64,000 nt of DNA, from contig JAULJL010000027.1 of assembly GCA_030761205.1 (NCBI GenBank), positions 1,493,001-1,557,000 on the forward strand, in the 5' to 3' direction. The notes beneath the pieces are model-generated. The model made no database searches and had not been told where the DNA came from. It worked only from the letters and a program-made list of their open reading frames with translations. Origin of the DNA: Fremontodendron californicum. Lineage: Eukaryota; Streptophyta; Magnoliopsida; Malvales; Malvaceae. Shown here one piece after another: positions 1-12,300 of this stretch (positions are counted from its first letter, which is position 1; every line of letters begins with the position of its first letter). Made by a program: the position numbers and the translations under genes.

Positions 1-464
1 ACAGTCTTCCTTCCCGCGTACTTTTAAGATTGAAACTAATTCTCTCTGCCTTCTCGCTCTGAACCTTGCTTTATTGCCTTGTTGAGTGAGTGCAGCAAGG
101 AAAGAAAGCCAGCTAGCCCTTATAGTGGCAAACCCGAAGCGAGATCGGAGTCTGAATACCACGAGCGGTGAAGTGATTTTCCCAAGCCTCGAATAAAGGC
201 CTAGCCGAAGTAGAGGTACTTATGGCAGAACGGGCCGATCAAAGAAGCATGCATTTACATTACAGGCATGAATGGAATAATCTGCTCGAATAGGACAATA
301 AAGAAAGATATGGAATTCCCCGCTTGGGACCACCCACGGGACTTCACACCAGGAAGCACTCGACGGCTGTAATGTGAACATTTATGTATACGTAGAAAGG
401 GGATAAAAATCGTCACTGACAGATCAATGAGCATAAAAATGTACTGTTCAAGGAGGTTAATGAT
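1..464. other. Unassigned, relatively GC-rich non-coding segment; possibly organelle-derived
   Basis: No convincing coding region. Composition is clearly less AT-rich than the rest of the intergenic DNA here, and the style of positions 110-380 (for example cccgaagcgagatcggag) resembles plant mitochondrial intergenic DNA. That resemblance is an impression only. The segment ends at the target duplication of the neighbouring LINE, so it may be the DNA into which that LINE inserted. Confidence 0.25.
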
Positions 465-477
465 GAAATTAAATATT
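465..477. repeat. Target-site duplication, 3' side of outer LINE
   Basis: The 13-mer gaaattaaatatt is found here and again at 4965-4977. The pair brackets the outer LINE. Here it is followed directly by a T run (476-482), which is the A-tail of the minus-strand element, so the exact edge is ambiguous by a few bases. Confidence 0.75.
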
Positions 478-591
478 TTTTTGGATAAGTAGAAGTTTTC
501 CTTTACCCAAATAAGCAGCATGGCTGCTACAGATTACAATGTTTATGAACAATGTTTATGAACAAAGAAATAACTATTTGCAGCAGACGAA

Positions 592-2372
592 TTAGCAGCT
601 AGTTACAGCAAAGATTAAGTTCCAAGCCGAACACAATTCACTATTGACAGCATTCACCTTGACCTTCACCAGTCCAGATAAGCGCATGGAGACTATTTCC
701 TTGATCTGCTCGAGTAATTGATCTCCATTTGCTTCAGTTTGGTGAAAGAGTTTGTTGTTCCTCTCTCACCAAACCAGATAAATCAGAGCATTCCATGATA
801 TGCGAAGAATAAGAGAGACCAGCGTTCCTCCTCTGAGTGTGTTGGATGCCTAAAGCAGTTCCTCAATCCAATCAGCAGCTATTATGTTAATCTTGCACAA
901 GTCCAGTACTCCTTGCCAAACTGGTTTGGAGTAGTCACAGCTGATGAATAAGTGGTCTCTTGCCTCCTTTTCTTTTTTGCAAAGCATGCAATCTTCCTCT
1001 ACATCCAGGCCCCAAGCAGAGAGCCTATCCCTGGTGGGCAATCTCTTAAGGATTGCCATCCATGTAATCATGGAATGCTTTGGGATGGCCATTTTGAACC
1101 AGAGAAGCTTGTGCCAAGTTACCTTCTCACGTTTGGGTCTGATTTCATTCCAAACAGCAGTCACTGAGTACTTGTTCCCTGAGAATGGCCAGATAATGCT
1201 CCCATGTTGATGTCTCACGATTCTTGAAGCAACCTCCCTAAGTTTCATGAGTTTCCTCCAGCTCCAACTACATCCACTTGGGATAGAGATCTGCCAAGTA
1301 TCTCTACCCTTCAGCATATAGGCATTGATCCATGCGATCCATAGTGAACCTGCATTTGCCAGAACTGACCAGAGATTCCTGAGAATACACGCTTGGTTCC
1401 ATGATAACATGTATTTGATTCCAAGTTCCCCTTCAGGGTTTGGAAGGCAAACAGTATGCCAACTTACCCTAGCTCCCTTGGCAGATCCAGCTTTTCCCTT
1501 CCAAAGAAAACAAGAACGGAGCTGAGCAAGTTTCTTTAAAGTGTATTTTGGGAGGACGAAGTGCTTGCACCAATAATTCTGCAAATTAAAAAGAATAGAC
1601 TGTATCAACTGCAGTCTTCCAACAAAGGACAATTGTTTTGTTGTCCATCCATTGATCTTGGCGGTGACCTTTTCAATTAGGGGCTCACAATCTTTCGTTG
1701 TCAACCTCCGTGTCACCAGAGGAACTCCGAAGTACCTGACTGGCAGAGTGCCTATTTTGAACCCAGTGTGCTCCTGAATGAGTTGCTGCTCATCCCTGCT
1801 GATCTATGTGCAGAAGAACTCACTTTTTGCATTGTTCAGTTGGAGGCCTGAGAAAGAGTAAAACAATTCCAAAACCTGTTGAATGCCTTTTGCTGAGTCC
1901 AAGGTTCCTTTAGCAAAAATCATCAAATCGTCAGCAAAGCTTAAGTGAGTGAGCTTGATCTTTTTGCATTTTGGGTGATAAGCAAAGACACCAAAACTTG
2001 CAGCATTATCAAGCAGTTTGGATAGTACATTCATAGCTAGAACAAAAAGATAGGGGGAGATAGGATCACCCTGCCTGACCCCTCTAGCACCTTTGAAGTA
2101 CCCCATCAGTCTTCCATTAATGGAGATTGAGAACATGGGAGTGGTGAGACAGTTTCTTATCCAGCCAATGTACTGATCGGGAATCTTTAAGGCTGCTAAG
2201 ACAGCCAAAATGAAGTCCCAGCTTAAAGAATCAAAGGCTTTCTGCAGATCCACCTTGATAGCACATCGAGGAGAAAGAGAGGATCTACCATACCCTCGAA
2301 CTAACTCTTGTGCAAGAAGAACATTGTCAGTGATGCTTCTCTCAGGAATAAACGCACTTTGATTGCCACTTA
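592..2372 (-). pseudogene. LINE reverse transcriptase, C-terminal half (outer element)
   Basis: Minus-strand remnant of the LINE ORF2. It contains the RT region with DLQKAFDSLSW, RQGDPISPYLF and the catalytic SFADD box, followed by a zf-RVT domain with the C-x2-C pattern CMLCKKEKEARDHLFISC. The frame is broken between about 1717 and 1803, where a stop and frame change separate the RT part from the zf-RVT part. Two further nonsense codons lie beyond position 850: a TAG at 850-852 in place of an expected Trp, and a TGA in place of the Arg of a conserved VWRERN-type motif near 771. The last sense frame runs to the TAA at 592. This identifies the family; the element is not functional. Confidence 0.8.
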
Positions 2373-2390
2373 TGATGAGGAGGAGACATT
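2373..2390. repeat. Target-site duplication, 3' side of inner LINE
   Basis: The 18-mer tgatgaggaggagacatt is perfectly repeated at 4076-4093. Here it abuts a T run (2389-2395), the A-tail of the inner minus-strand LINE. Within the outer element this sequence belongs to the RT reading frame, so it marks the exact insertion point. Confidence 0.88.
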
Positions 2391-4075
2391 TTTTTGTGGA
2401 TAAATGATTGTTTATTTATCCGCAAGCAGTGAACTGCTACAAAGTACATGCTAGTTCAGTATGCTGACCCGAGAACCAGCAACAAGGAAAATACCAGTTC
2501 AAACAGGAGAACTAGAAACATAGGGACACAGAACCCTTCCTAGTCAGTAAGATCCCAGGACTCAAAACAATGTGTGAACTAGTTCAGCTCGTAAACATGG
2601 AATCGTTTAGGCCCCAGCTGATCCTGAGATTGGTGTTGACAGCATCCAAGGCTATGTTCCTCCAACTTGCTAGCCTCATTCTAATGGTGTCTTTAACTTG
2701 GCTTATGATCTCTTCTCTTGTGGAGTGACCTTGGTTGAAGCAACGTTTGTTTCTTTCCCTCCATATCCAGTAGATACTGGCACTCCAAGCAAGGCGCATG
2801 ATGGTTGCAATGAGAGACTTTCCCCTAAGTCTGTTGACAGCCCAGTGGAATTCAGTATTCCATCCCCCAGCTTGTCTCTGCAGCTGACTTAACTGAAGAA
2901 TTCCTTGCCAGATTCCATTCGAATAGGGACATTCGAAGTATAGATGATTTTTGGTTTCTAATTCCAGATGGCAAAGAACACAAGTCCCATCTAAGGTCAT
3001 CCCCCAGGAGAGGAGTCTGTCTTTAGTAGGCAATTTGTTCTGTATTGCCATCCAAGCCACCATTGAATGTTTTGGAACATGGCCAGGAAACCAAATAAGT
3101 CTGTCCCAGCCTGACTTCTCCTTATGACCCCGCAAGTCTTTCCATACCTTTGAAACTGCAAACTTGTTGCCAGGGTATTTCCAAAAGCTAGCACCATCAT
3201 GAGTTATGATGAAATTCCTAGCTAGTTCCTTCATCTGCAAAAGCTTCCTCCATGTCCAGCTGCAGTTCTGAGTTTCAGGAGCCTCCCAAAACGATCTCCC
3301 TTTGAGCACATAGGCTCGAATCCAAGCTATCCATAAGGATCCTGCTTGGACCAGGAGAGACCAGATATGGTGAAGCACACAGGCTTTGTTCCATGTCAAA
3401 AGATCTCTCAATCCCAACCCACCTTCTGATTTAGGACTACAAATGGTGCTCCATTTGACCCTTGCCCCTTTAGCCGAGCAGTCTGTCCCTTTCCAAAAGA
3501 AGCTGGAACAAAGCTTATTGATTTTCCTGATGATAGATTGAGGGAGCACAAAGTGTCGACACTAATAGTTCTGTACATTAAAGAGAACTGATTGGATGAG
3601 CTGAAATCTACCAGCATAGGACAGATGCTTGGCAGCCCATCCTTGGATACGCCCTGTGATCTTTTCCAGTAGGGGGGAGCAATCTCTATCCGTGAGCCTC
3701 CTAGTGACAAGGGGAACCCCAAGGTATCGAACTGGAAGCTGGCCAAGCTTAAATCCTGTAGCCTGTTGAATCTCCTGTAGCATGGCTGAGGAGATGCCAG
3801 AAGAGTAGATCTCACTCTTCCCACTGTTAAGCTGCAGACCAGAGTAAAAGTAAAACTGTTCCAGAATGCTTTGTATTCCTGCAATTGAGCTCAGATTACC
3901 TTTGGTGAAGATTAGCAAGTCATCTGCAAAACTGAGATGAGTTAACTTGATTTTGAGGCATTTGGGATGATAGCCAAAAACTCCAAATTGAGCCCCAGAA
4001 TTCAGCAACCTCGAGAGAACATCCATGGCAATCACAAAAAGGTAGGGGGAGAGAGGGTCTCCTTGCCTTATCCCC
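2391..4075 (-). mobile_element. Nested 5'-truncated LINE with perfect 18-bp target duplication
   Basis: About 1.7 kb, minus strand, inserted into the RT gene of the outer LINE. The 5' end lies exactly in the RT motif GIRQGDPLSPYLF, so only the C-terminal half of the RT, the zf-RVT domain and about 190 bp of 3' UTR were copied. The 3' end is a short A-tail. Inner and outer elements are related but clearly diverged in sequence, so they are members of the same broad plant LINE clade rather than copies of one element. The perfect 18-bp duplication is the expected product of target-primed reverse transcription. Confidence 0.88.
2584..4075 (-). pseudogene. LINE reverse transcriptase fragment (inner element)
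   Basis: Reads from RQGDPLSPYLFVIAMD through the catalytic LSFADDLLIF box (around 3930) and into the zf-RVT domain (CVLCHLELETKNHLYFEC, around 2950), ending with a TGA at 2584. One in-frame TAG near 3560 falls in the motif NY*CRHFVLP, where the outer copy has NYWCKHFVLP; it is a Trp-to-stop change. Apart from this the frame is open, so the inner copy is younger and better preserved than the outer one. It lacks the RT N-terminus and endonuclease, so it cannot be active. Confidence 0.82.
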
Positions 4076-4093
4076 TGATGAGGAGGAGACATT
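4076..4093. repeat. Target-site duplication, 5' side of inner LINE
   Basis: Second copy of tgatgaggaggagacatt (see 2373-2390). On its right the outer LINE's RT reading frame resumes. Confidence 0.88.
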
Positions 4094-4964
4094 GCTTGAA
4101 TATGGCTGCCAGAATCTTGGTAATGCACTTGTAAAGAATGGTGCAACAAGATATGGGTCGAAAATCCTTGATAGAACTAGGATTGGTGCATTTTGGAATC
4201 AGGGCTACACAGGTTGAATTGAAAGCTCAGTACTGAAGAAATACTGCACAGCCTCCAAAACATCCTTACCAACAATGTTCCAGGCTGTTTTGAAGAAGTG
4301 TGCAGTGAAACCATCAGGCCAGGGGCTTTTTCACTGTTTTGGCTGAACATTGCATCTTTAATTTCCTCATTTGTGACTGGTTTGGTTAGAACGTCTTGGT
4401 CCTCAGCTGAGATAGAAAACCGGAGAAGCTCTGCAAGAAGTTCCTGGGAGCAGCCAGAAAAGTTGGGATAAGTGGATCCTAATAGCTTTTGGAAAAATAA
4501 AACTGCCTCTTTTGCAACCTGGGAGAAGGATTCCAGCTTTTCTCCATCATCATCAATCAACATTTTGGTGGAATTCTTGCTTTGCTGGAATGCAACATTC
4601 TATGGAAATAACCTATGTTCTAATCCCCTTCTTGAAGCCACCTGATTCGTGACTTTTGTCTAAAAAAACTCTCCTCAGCCTTGAGCACTTCATGGAATTC
4701 CTGAGAGAGTAAGTTTTGGGCTGCAACTTGATCTGAAGCTGCAGGTTTCTGAGGACAGATAATTGCATAGCTTCAAGCTCAATCTTTTTTGCTTTTACTC
4801 TTTCAGAGATAGCTCCAAACCTGGCATGATAAACTTCCTCAGCTCTTGTTTAAACCTCTTCAATTTTTTATGCAGCTTTGACATTGGGTTACCAGAAACA
4901 GGCTCTGCCCAAGAAGTTTCAACAAAGTGCATGTACTCGGGGCTTTTTGTCCAAAAGTTGAAAA
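4094..4964 (-). pseudogene. LINE reverse transcriptase, N-terminal half (outer element)
   Basis: Contains the usual linker upstream of the RT (near 4800-4960, with SWAEPVSGNPMSKLHKKLK) and the start of the RT domain with VTNEEIKDAMFSQNSEKAPG (around 4340-4390). A one-base deletion after KAPG shifts the frame, and a stop interrupts it again near 4210. The sequence then reads into the IKDFRPISCCTILYKCITKIL motif of plant LINE RTs just before the inner insertion. Non-functional. Confidence 0.75.
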
Positions 4965-4977
4965 GAAATTAAATATT
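4965..4977. repeat. Target-site duplication, 5' side of outer LINE
   Basis: Second copy of gaaattaaatatt (see 465-477), marking the 5' edge of the truncated outer LINE. Confidence 0.75.
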
Positions 4978-5720
4978 ACTGAACACTTCTGATCGATTAA
5001 CATGCTTCTGGAAATGATGCCTTGTCCAAGAGGTTACTGATGATGAAATTAAAGATGCTATTTTGGGTTTAGGATGATCCCTCAAAGCCCCAAAACCTGA
5101 TGGATTTCCAGGAATTTTCTTTCACCATTTTTGGGATATACTATAAAGGATGATGTTGTTTCCATGGTTCCTGGTTTTTTTTTCAGAGCGGACATCTTCT
5201 CAAAGAACTCTACAGAACCAATATCGAGCTCATTCCTAAACATAAATTCCCAGAGGAAATTTCTGACTATAGGCTGATCAGTCTTTGTAATTTTGGTGGC
5301 TGGCCGACAGATTCAAGACAATTTTCTGGTGGCGCATGAAGCTTTAAAATATCGAAAGAAGGATCTCAAAGTAATTATGGCTCTTAAATTGGACCTTAAA
5401 AAAGGCTTATGATTGAAAATGGGTTCTTGTTCCTTCTGGGTGAAGAGAATTATGGAATGTGTTACTACGACACAATTTTCTCAATGGTGATTGGTGAAAG
5501 AAGGGAAGCTTTTTATTCCTCAAAGGGAATTGAGGCAAGGAGATTCGCTCTCCCTCTATCTTTTTTTATTCCGATTATGAATGTGCTTTCATCTTTGTTT
5601 GATAGAGCCTCTATATATGCAGGGAAATTTCCATGGTTTTAGGATTAACAGAAGATGTCCTAACCTGAACCACCTTCTTTTCAATGGGTATGATTTTTGC
5701 CTCTTCAAATTTGCACAATT
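4978..5720 (+). pseudogene. Degenerate LINE reverse transcriptase fragment, plus strand
   Basis: Plus-strand translation shows scattered LINE RT motifs in shifting frames: VTDDEIKDAILGLG (about 5034), APKPDGFPG (about 5093), GRQIQDNFLVAHEAL (about 5303), MALKLDLKKAYD (about 5380) and IMNVLSSLFDRASIY (about 5575). Numerous stops and indels separate them. It is much more decayed than the two minus-strand LINEs and was apparently already present when the outer LINE inserted beside or within it. I see no boundaries or target duplications for it. Confidence 0.6.
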
Positions 5721-6305
5721 GTGAAACAATTATGACTTTTCTGCAAAATTTCAAGAGTGCTAAGGATAAGCTGTCAATCTCGTTAAGTCAGCCATCTTTT
5801 ATTCAACTGACTGAAAACTAATTTCAATAAATTTGTCCATTTTGTCACATGTATTGAACCAGGATGCACATAATTAGAATCAATCTTTCAATTATTCAAA
5901 TCCCAACAAGTGTAAAAGTCTTGGCAATGGCAGTTTGACTCCAAATTTTTTCTCATTTGACTACTCTGTGAAACAAACACACACACCCCCACAGGACGGC
6001 AGAAAAGATGCAAGTCCCTCAAATTCGCCATTGCTTAACTCCAAGTCTCAAGCATTGTAAGTCTCGCTTAGTATCGTACGTTCAGGCACTTTATTTAGAA
6101 TTCTCCTAATGTTTGTTTTGATTCAGACAATTGAAACAAGACGACCCTTCACATCTTGCCAACAATAGATTCTGTCTCTTCTTAATTCTATATTTTGCCC
6201 ATATTAGTAAACAATTTTTTATCAGCATTGTCTTGCAAAGTTTGCATCTATATATATCCTTGTATCCTACTTTTTTTCTTATTCAGAAATTTGCTGAATT
6301 GAATT
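5721..6305 (+). promoter_or_regulatory. Upstream region of the beta-galactosidase gene
   Basis: No gene. A TATA-like stretch (ctatatatatcc, about 6248-6259) lies some 50 bp before the ATG at 6306, which would leave a short leader. Otherwise this is AT-rich DNA with no recognised motif. Confidence 0.35.
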
Positions 6306-9300
6306 ATGGATATCAAGAAATCATTGTCATTGGCTTTAGTTTTCGTATTAGTTTTTGTGGTTTACTGTTTTGATCGTGTACTATCTACCACAGTCACATA
6401 TGACCATAGGGCACTGGTTATTGATGGCAAGAGGAGGCTATTGCAGTCGGGTTCTATCCATTATCCTAGAAGCACACCAGAGGTAGGTTTTTTTATGTCC
6501 ATTTTACATGTGAATTTGATGCTTATTCTGTTTAGTGAGGTTTCTTCTATTTGTGATAACATGGATTGAAATTTTCAGGTTTGGCCGGAACTTATTAGGA
6601 AATCTAAGGAAGGGGGATTGGACATGATCGAGACTTATCTTTTCTGGAACTACCATGAACCAGTTAGAGGAGAGGTATGCATTAGCTTCATATTTTTACT
6701 ATTATCATCAATCTTGTTTGTGGTGAGTGGAGTAGGTTTTAAGGATGGTTAATAGGCTTAGAGTTTTCACTACCAAGAGTTTGGAATTCGTAGAAGGTAG
6801 ACCTGACAATCCGTATGTGTCTCGTGTTTTATGTTTTTTTTTTCGTGTCAACTGTATAAATATAAACACAACACAAACTATTAAATGTATCAGAATTCTA
6901 AACACGGATACGATATGTGTATTAAACGTGTCGTGTTAATCGTGTTTATTACACTATTTTCGTGTTTATTAAACGTGTTGTGTTTTCGTATCTTGTCTAA
7001 AATTACCAGATCTAGGAGAAGGTATGTAGTCTATAATTGATTAGTCTTGGTAGTATCCCTATTAATGTGGCCTTCTAACATGGGTTTCCTTTGAACAATT
7101 AATCATTTCCTAAACTTCCCTTGACATAAACTTTTCCTCTAAAGAAGACGATCACTTGCATATTCCATAATGTTTGGGATTACTTAATTTGCCAGGAGTC
7201 AGCTAGTCTGAACTCTGAAGCATGTTGGCAATTATTTTCTTTAAATATTATGTTTGGTTCTTTGCTTTTGCTTATTAAGATAGTTACTTTGAAATATTTT
7301 CCTTTTTTTTTGGGCAGTACTACTTTGAAGACAGGTTTGACCTGGTGAAGTTTGTGAAAACAGTTCAGGAAGCTGGCCTTCTGGTTCACTTGAGGATTGG
7401 GCCATATGCTTGTGCTGAATGGAATTATGGGTTTGTAATAGCATTTCAATAGTTGTAATATTTAAAGTTGTTTTTATTTTTTGCTGTGGTCTGTCAAATC
7501 TGCAATTGATCATTTGGACTATATGTTTCATCATTTTTATTTCCCATGGTGCTTACTCTACTCTATCTCCATTACAGTTGTCAAAAAAGAATAATTTCAT
7601 TGAATTTCCCTCTCTGTTTAGGTGAAACGATGTTTGAACTATTATATATTTTTTTTCTTGCAGTGGATTTCCTCTTTGGTTACATTTCATTCCTGGAATT
7701 CAGTTCCGAACTACAAATGATTTGTTCAAGGTATCTTTTCGTCTCTCTGTGTGCGTGTAAACCATTCTTTTTACATGCAGTCCTTATAACTATGTTACTC
7801 GGGCTCGGGTGTGAGTGTCGGATATGGGTATGTGTCCTACACGAGTATGTTCAATTTTTTCCAAGATTTCCATATATTTGGAGGGTACTTGGAGGATCAA
7901 ATCTCCATACCCATGTCCGAATATGCGTCGGACACGGGTACTTCAAGAAAAATGAAGAGTCGAGCAACATAGCATTATAACATAACTTAATTTAAATGAT
8001 GATGCATACCAGTCCTTATCCACCTGATATTCTTGTGTAAGTTAGGTGTTTTTCTGTTGTTATCACTACAGAGAGAAATGCTGCGTTTCCTCACCAAAAT
8101 TGTAGGACTAATGAAGGAAGAGAATCTCTTTGCATCACAAGGAGGACCAATCATCCTTGCTCAGGTGATTTACTAATATATTATGAACATTCATTGCATA
8201 CTGGCCTTTCTTTGTAATTCATTTCCAGTGATGACAACTTAATCTTTTTCATTCACAAGATTTAGAACACTTTATATTTTCTTGATATGTTTATTTTGGT
8301 GGTAGTTTTTCCATTGTGTGGTAAAGCTCACCAATCAATAATCAAATAAGTCGATTCTGGACTGTTTAGTTGAATTCATGTCTCATACAATCATGTATCA
8401 GGTTGAAAATGAATATGAGCTTGTTGCTTGGGCATATGGGGTTGCAGGAGAATTATATGTCAAATGGGCTGCAGAAGCTGCTATCAGTCTCAATACAACA
8501 GTGCCTTGGGTGATGTGCCGACAAGAAGATGCACCTGATCCAATTGTAAGTTAAGGATTGCATGATATATAGCGCGATATATTATAGGTATCTTATAACC
8601 ATTTCATATGGTTGATGAATTTCAACATTTGTATGATTTGCTAAACTTTTGCTGATGCAGAGATATTGGTTTCTCACTAATTGCATTTAATAAGTTAAAG
8701 TTTACATCAACCTTCTATAATGAGAAGCTGTATGCAGATAAACACATGCAATGGATTCTATTGCGATCGATTCACTCCAAATTCCCCATCAAAGCCGAAA
8801 ATGTGGACTGAGAACTACAGTGGATGGTAATTGTCTCTTGCCAATCTGACATAATTTTTTAATTTTGCTAAGTCATTGCTATCAATTGGTAGTTATAGCA
8901 GAAAAGTGAACATCTTAAAGCTTTATGGTGCAGGTTTAAATCATTTGGATATCCAATTCCTCATCGACCTGTTGAGGACCTTGCTTTTGCCATTGCACGT
9001 TTTTTTGAAACGGGTGGAACTTTTCACAACTACTATATGGTGAGTTGCATGGAGTTCTGTTCTTTTTATTCAGCTTGTAACTTGGTAAACATGTGAACCA
9101 ATCTATCAGTCTGTTAACAGTATGAACATGTTCTGTTGCTGAGCCCTGCAGTATTTTGGTGGAACCAACTTCGGGCGAACAGCTGGAGGTCCTCTTGTTG
9201 CAACAAGCTATGATTATGATGCCCCAATAGATGAATATGGTAAGCTTTCTATTATTTGGTTCATGTAACACTTATTTTTTCAAAAAATCATGATATTTCC

Positions 9301-12300
9301 TCTGATGCCATGCCTCTGGCTCCCAAAAAGGCTCATATGGAGTAATAAAATGATTAGTAATGACAGAATTTGAGAGAAAACAAGAGAATATTCTGTTGCA
9401 TGTTATGAACTTTCTATAATGTCGCCTCATAATTTACTTTATAGATATGATTATCCAATAATTCCTATTTCATTTCAAAGTACATTAGCAATACCATTTC
9501 GATGTTCATGCAGGTTTTATTAGACAGCCAAAATGGGGTCACCTACGTGACTTGCATTTGGCAATAAAGCACTGTGAGGAGTATTTAATCAGCTCTGATC
9601 CAATTCGCCAGCAGCTTGGTAATAATCTAGAGGTAATTTTAGATGTTTCAACATGTTTCTCTCTCTCTATCTCTCTGTTACATGAGAAATAAGCATATAG
9701 CTCTGAACTCTGATTAGTCATGCAAATGAAGAGGTCAATAACTTTTTTGCACTCTCTAAATATGATATGAGGTGCTAGTGTAGGCTGACTAATAAGATAT
9801 AAGCTCATTGAAGTATCTTGAAGCTGTAAAAAGCTAAAACCACCTGATGGCATTCCAATTTTCCTGCTTGTAGTTGCCTCTTTGTTGTTTACAATTTGTG
9901 CCATTTTGGATCAAAGCAGCCTTTTTGGTGCAAATTCCTCTTTGCATGTATATTATTAGAGCATTTTTCCGGTTTTCATGCCATTTACGTGTTCTTATAA
10001 CTTGTTATCCATCTCTTTGCTAGTAATCATGTTGACATATTTTTGTCTTCTTCCTTTTCAAACTTTGAAGGCACATATCTACTATAAATCCTCCAATGAG
10101 TGTGCAGCCTTCCTTGCTAATTATGACAGCAATCTAGATGCAAATGTTACATTTAATGGAAATTTGTACTTCCTTTCAGCTTGGTCTGTAAGCATCTTTC
10201 CAGACTGTAAGAATGTCATTTTTAACACAGCAAAGGTATTTCATTATATCTTCTTCTTGCGAGTTGTTATTTATGTGATTGATTGTAACACATTTCTCCT
10301 CTGATCTCATCATGGTAATCTTTTCGTTTCCAATAGCTTTGTGCTACTATGCTGTTAACCTTGTTCCTTGCACTGTTTTTCTTGATTGAAGGTTGTGTCA
10401 CAAAGAAACTTTGATGACAACTCATTTGCTCATACAACTACTGTTAATAAGTTATTATTATCAGCATCATCATGGAGCTGGTATACGGAAAAAACAGGTG
10501 TTTGGGGCAATAACTCGTTTACAGAATCACGTTTATTGGAGCAGATTAATACAACAAAAGACACTAGCGATTTCCTATGGTACACAACAAGGTAAATCAC
10601 TAATATTGATTATTCTTTCTTGATTGTGAAAGTAGTCAGATCCTTTCCAACTTTAATTTGTTGATGAAGCTAGAACTGAAAATAGACCATATTAGGTGCT
10701 AATTGAAATTTACTTGAAAAACATTATCATCATTTTTGATCTGTTTATATTGTGTCAAGATGATTTTTGTTTCTGATAGTTTGATTCAGTTCAGTTTATA
10801 GACTATTTCTGATGAATTGTGGATGAGCCCGTTCCGCATGTTATCTGTGATGTTTTTATTAGGAGTTAAGACAATGAGAGTCCTAGAACTTCTAGATGAT
10901 ATTTTATTACATCAATGAACTTATTGTGTATGTCCTTTCTATCAAGTAAATAAACTGTTTAAATTGTTCAATTAGACATTTTTTTAACAGAGCAAGCGCA
11001 TTTGATGTGGTAATAAGGCTACATTCTAAACCAGAAAATAAGCAGAAAGAAGAACAGGTATTTTTCTTGGAGGTGGCACTGAAGAATTAGAACCAAGTGT
11101 ATGGGATAAAAGTTTACTTGCCAAGATCTTAACACAAATCAACTCTGAAATACTATATTCATTGATTATAGATTCTGTGACCTTTGTTTTTGACAATGCT
11201 TCATTGTTTTGGCAGTATAAATATCATGCCTGATCAATCAAACGAGGTCTTCCTGCTTATTGAAAGTTTGGGACATGCAGCACTTATTTTTGTCAACAAA
11301 AGGCTTGTTGGTAATTACTGTACTGATTGCAGTGGAATACTTTTCTGCCTACTGTTTTTATCATCATGTACAGCATTAACATTCAATATTAAGAGTCACC
11401 GGTGTTTCTCATTCTTATTTTAACCTCTGGGAGTTCTAATCTTGATCATGATTAGATACAAATTTTTTTAAAGTTCTCTGTTCAAGATGTGATTGCACTT
11501 TCAGCTACAGCTTTAAGATTGAAAATTGATCAGCTCGTAGTTCAGTTTTAAACAAGAAATATTTCTGTTGATTTCTGTTCATGAATCATCAGTTTTTGTA
11601 GGCATTTCTTCACTTGGTATGAAACATAGTGACATTCTTTTCCTCTGAAAACTACTTCTTTCTTCAAAGACCCTTCTAATGGTGATAAAGGTGGTCTTAA
11701 TATATATGTTCTCAAACTTTCTTGCTCTATCATACTGAGTTCACTCTTCTAACTTGTTCTGGTAACCTTTTTGTTCATATATTTCAATATTTTCAATGAA
11801 ATAGCAAATTACTTGGGAGTACATAACTGTGATTCAATGCACTTTGCTCGATTCTATCAACTTTCCAGTTTGATTTAGATGCCCCATCATACAACCTGAC
11901 TTTTATTTATCTCAACATGAAAGTTTTCAATATTATTTTCAAATTTTCTTATTGGAAGCTGTGTTTATGGAGAATGAGTTTTTTTGTAGTAACACCGTAA
12001 CCTGGTGATGGTATACCAAAAAGGGAAACCAAATGGCCGAACAACAACTATGTTCAACTTTGTAGGTTGAGTGCTGTGAAACCAATTTTTACTCTATAAT
12101 AAAATAAATTCCAGGAAGTTATTACTGTAATTCCATCATATTTTTCTCTTCAATTCGCTTGATGTTCTCACGTCCAATCCTAACATTTCTCCATCACACT
12201 TTTCGATGCTGATCAACTTTGAAGCTGAATTCATAATTGTCACTAGTCTTGTATGTGATGTTCCTTTTATCTTCTACGTTTTACAGCATTTGGATATGGT

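Larger units (their letters stand above)
478..4964 (-). mobile_element. 5'-truncated LINE (non-LTR retrotransposon), interrupted by a second LINE
   Basis: A minus-strand LINE flanked by a 13-bp duplication, with a short A-tail at its low-coordinate end. It begins within the linker upstream of the reverse transcriptase; the endonuclease domain is missing, so it is 5' truncated as is usual for LINEs. Order on the minus strand: linker (4964 to about 4564), RT N-terminal part (4563-4094), interruption by the inner LINE, RT palm with SFADD near 1950 and RQGDPISPYLF near 2070, then the RT-associated zinc-binding region (zf-RVT) to a TAA at 592-594. Reading across the interruption restores a continuous RT sequence (ACLLLI joining ISGNQSAF), which supports simple nesting. 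Several stops and at least one frameshift (near 4310) make it dead. Confidence 0.85.

Noticed and set aside
255..521. 88-aa minus-strand frame near the left edge
   Set aside because: It crosses the LINE tail and target duplication, so it joins unrelated sequences.
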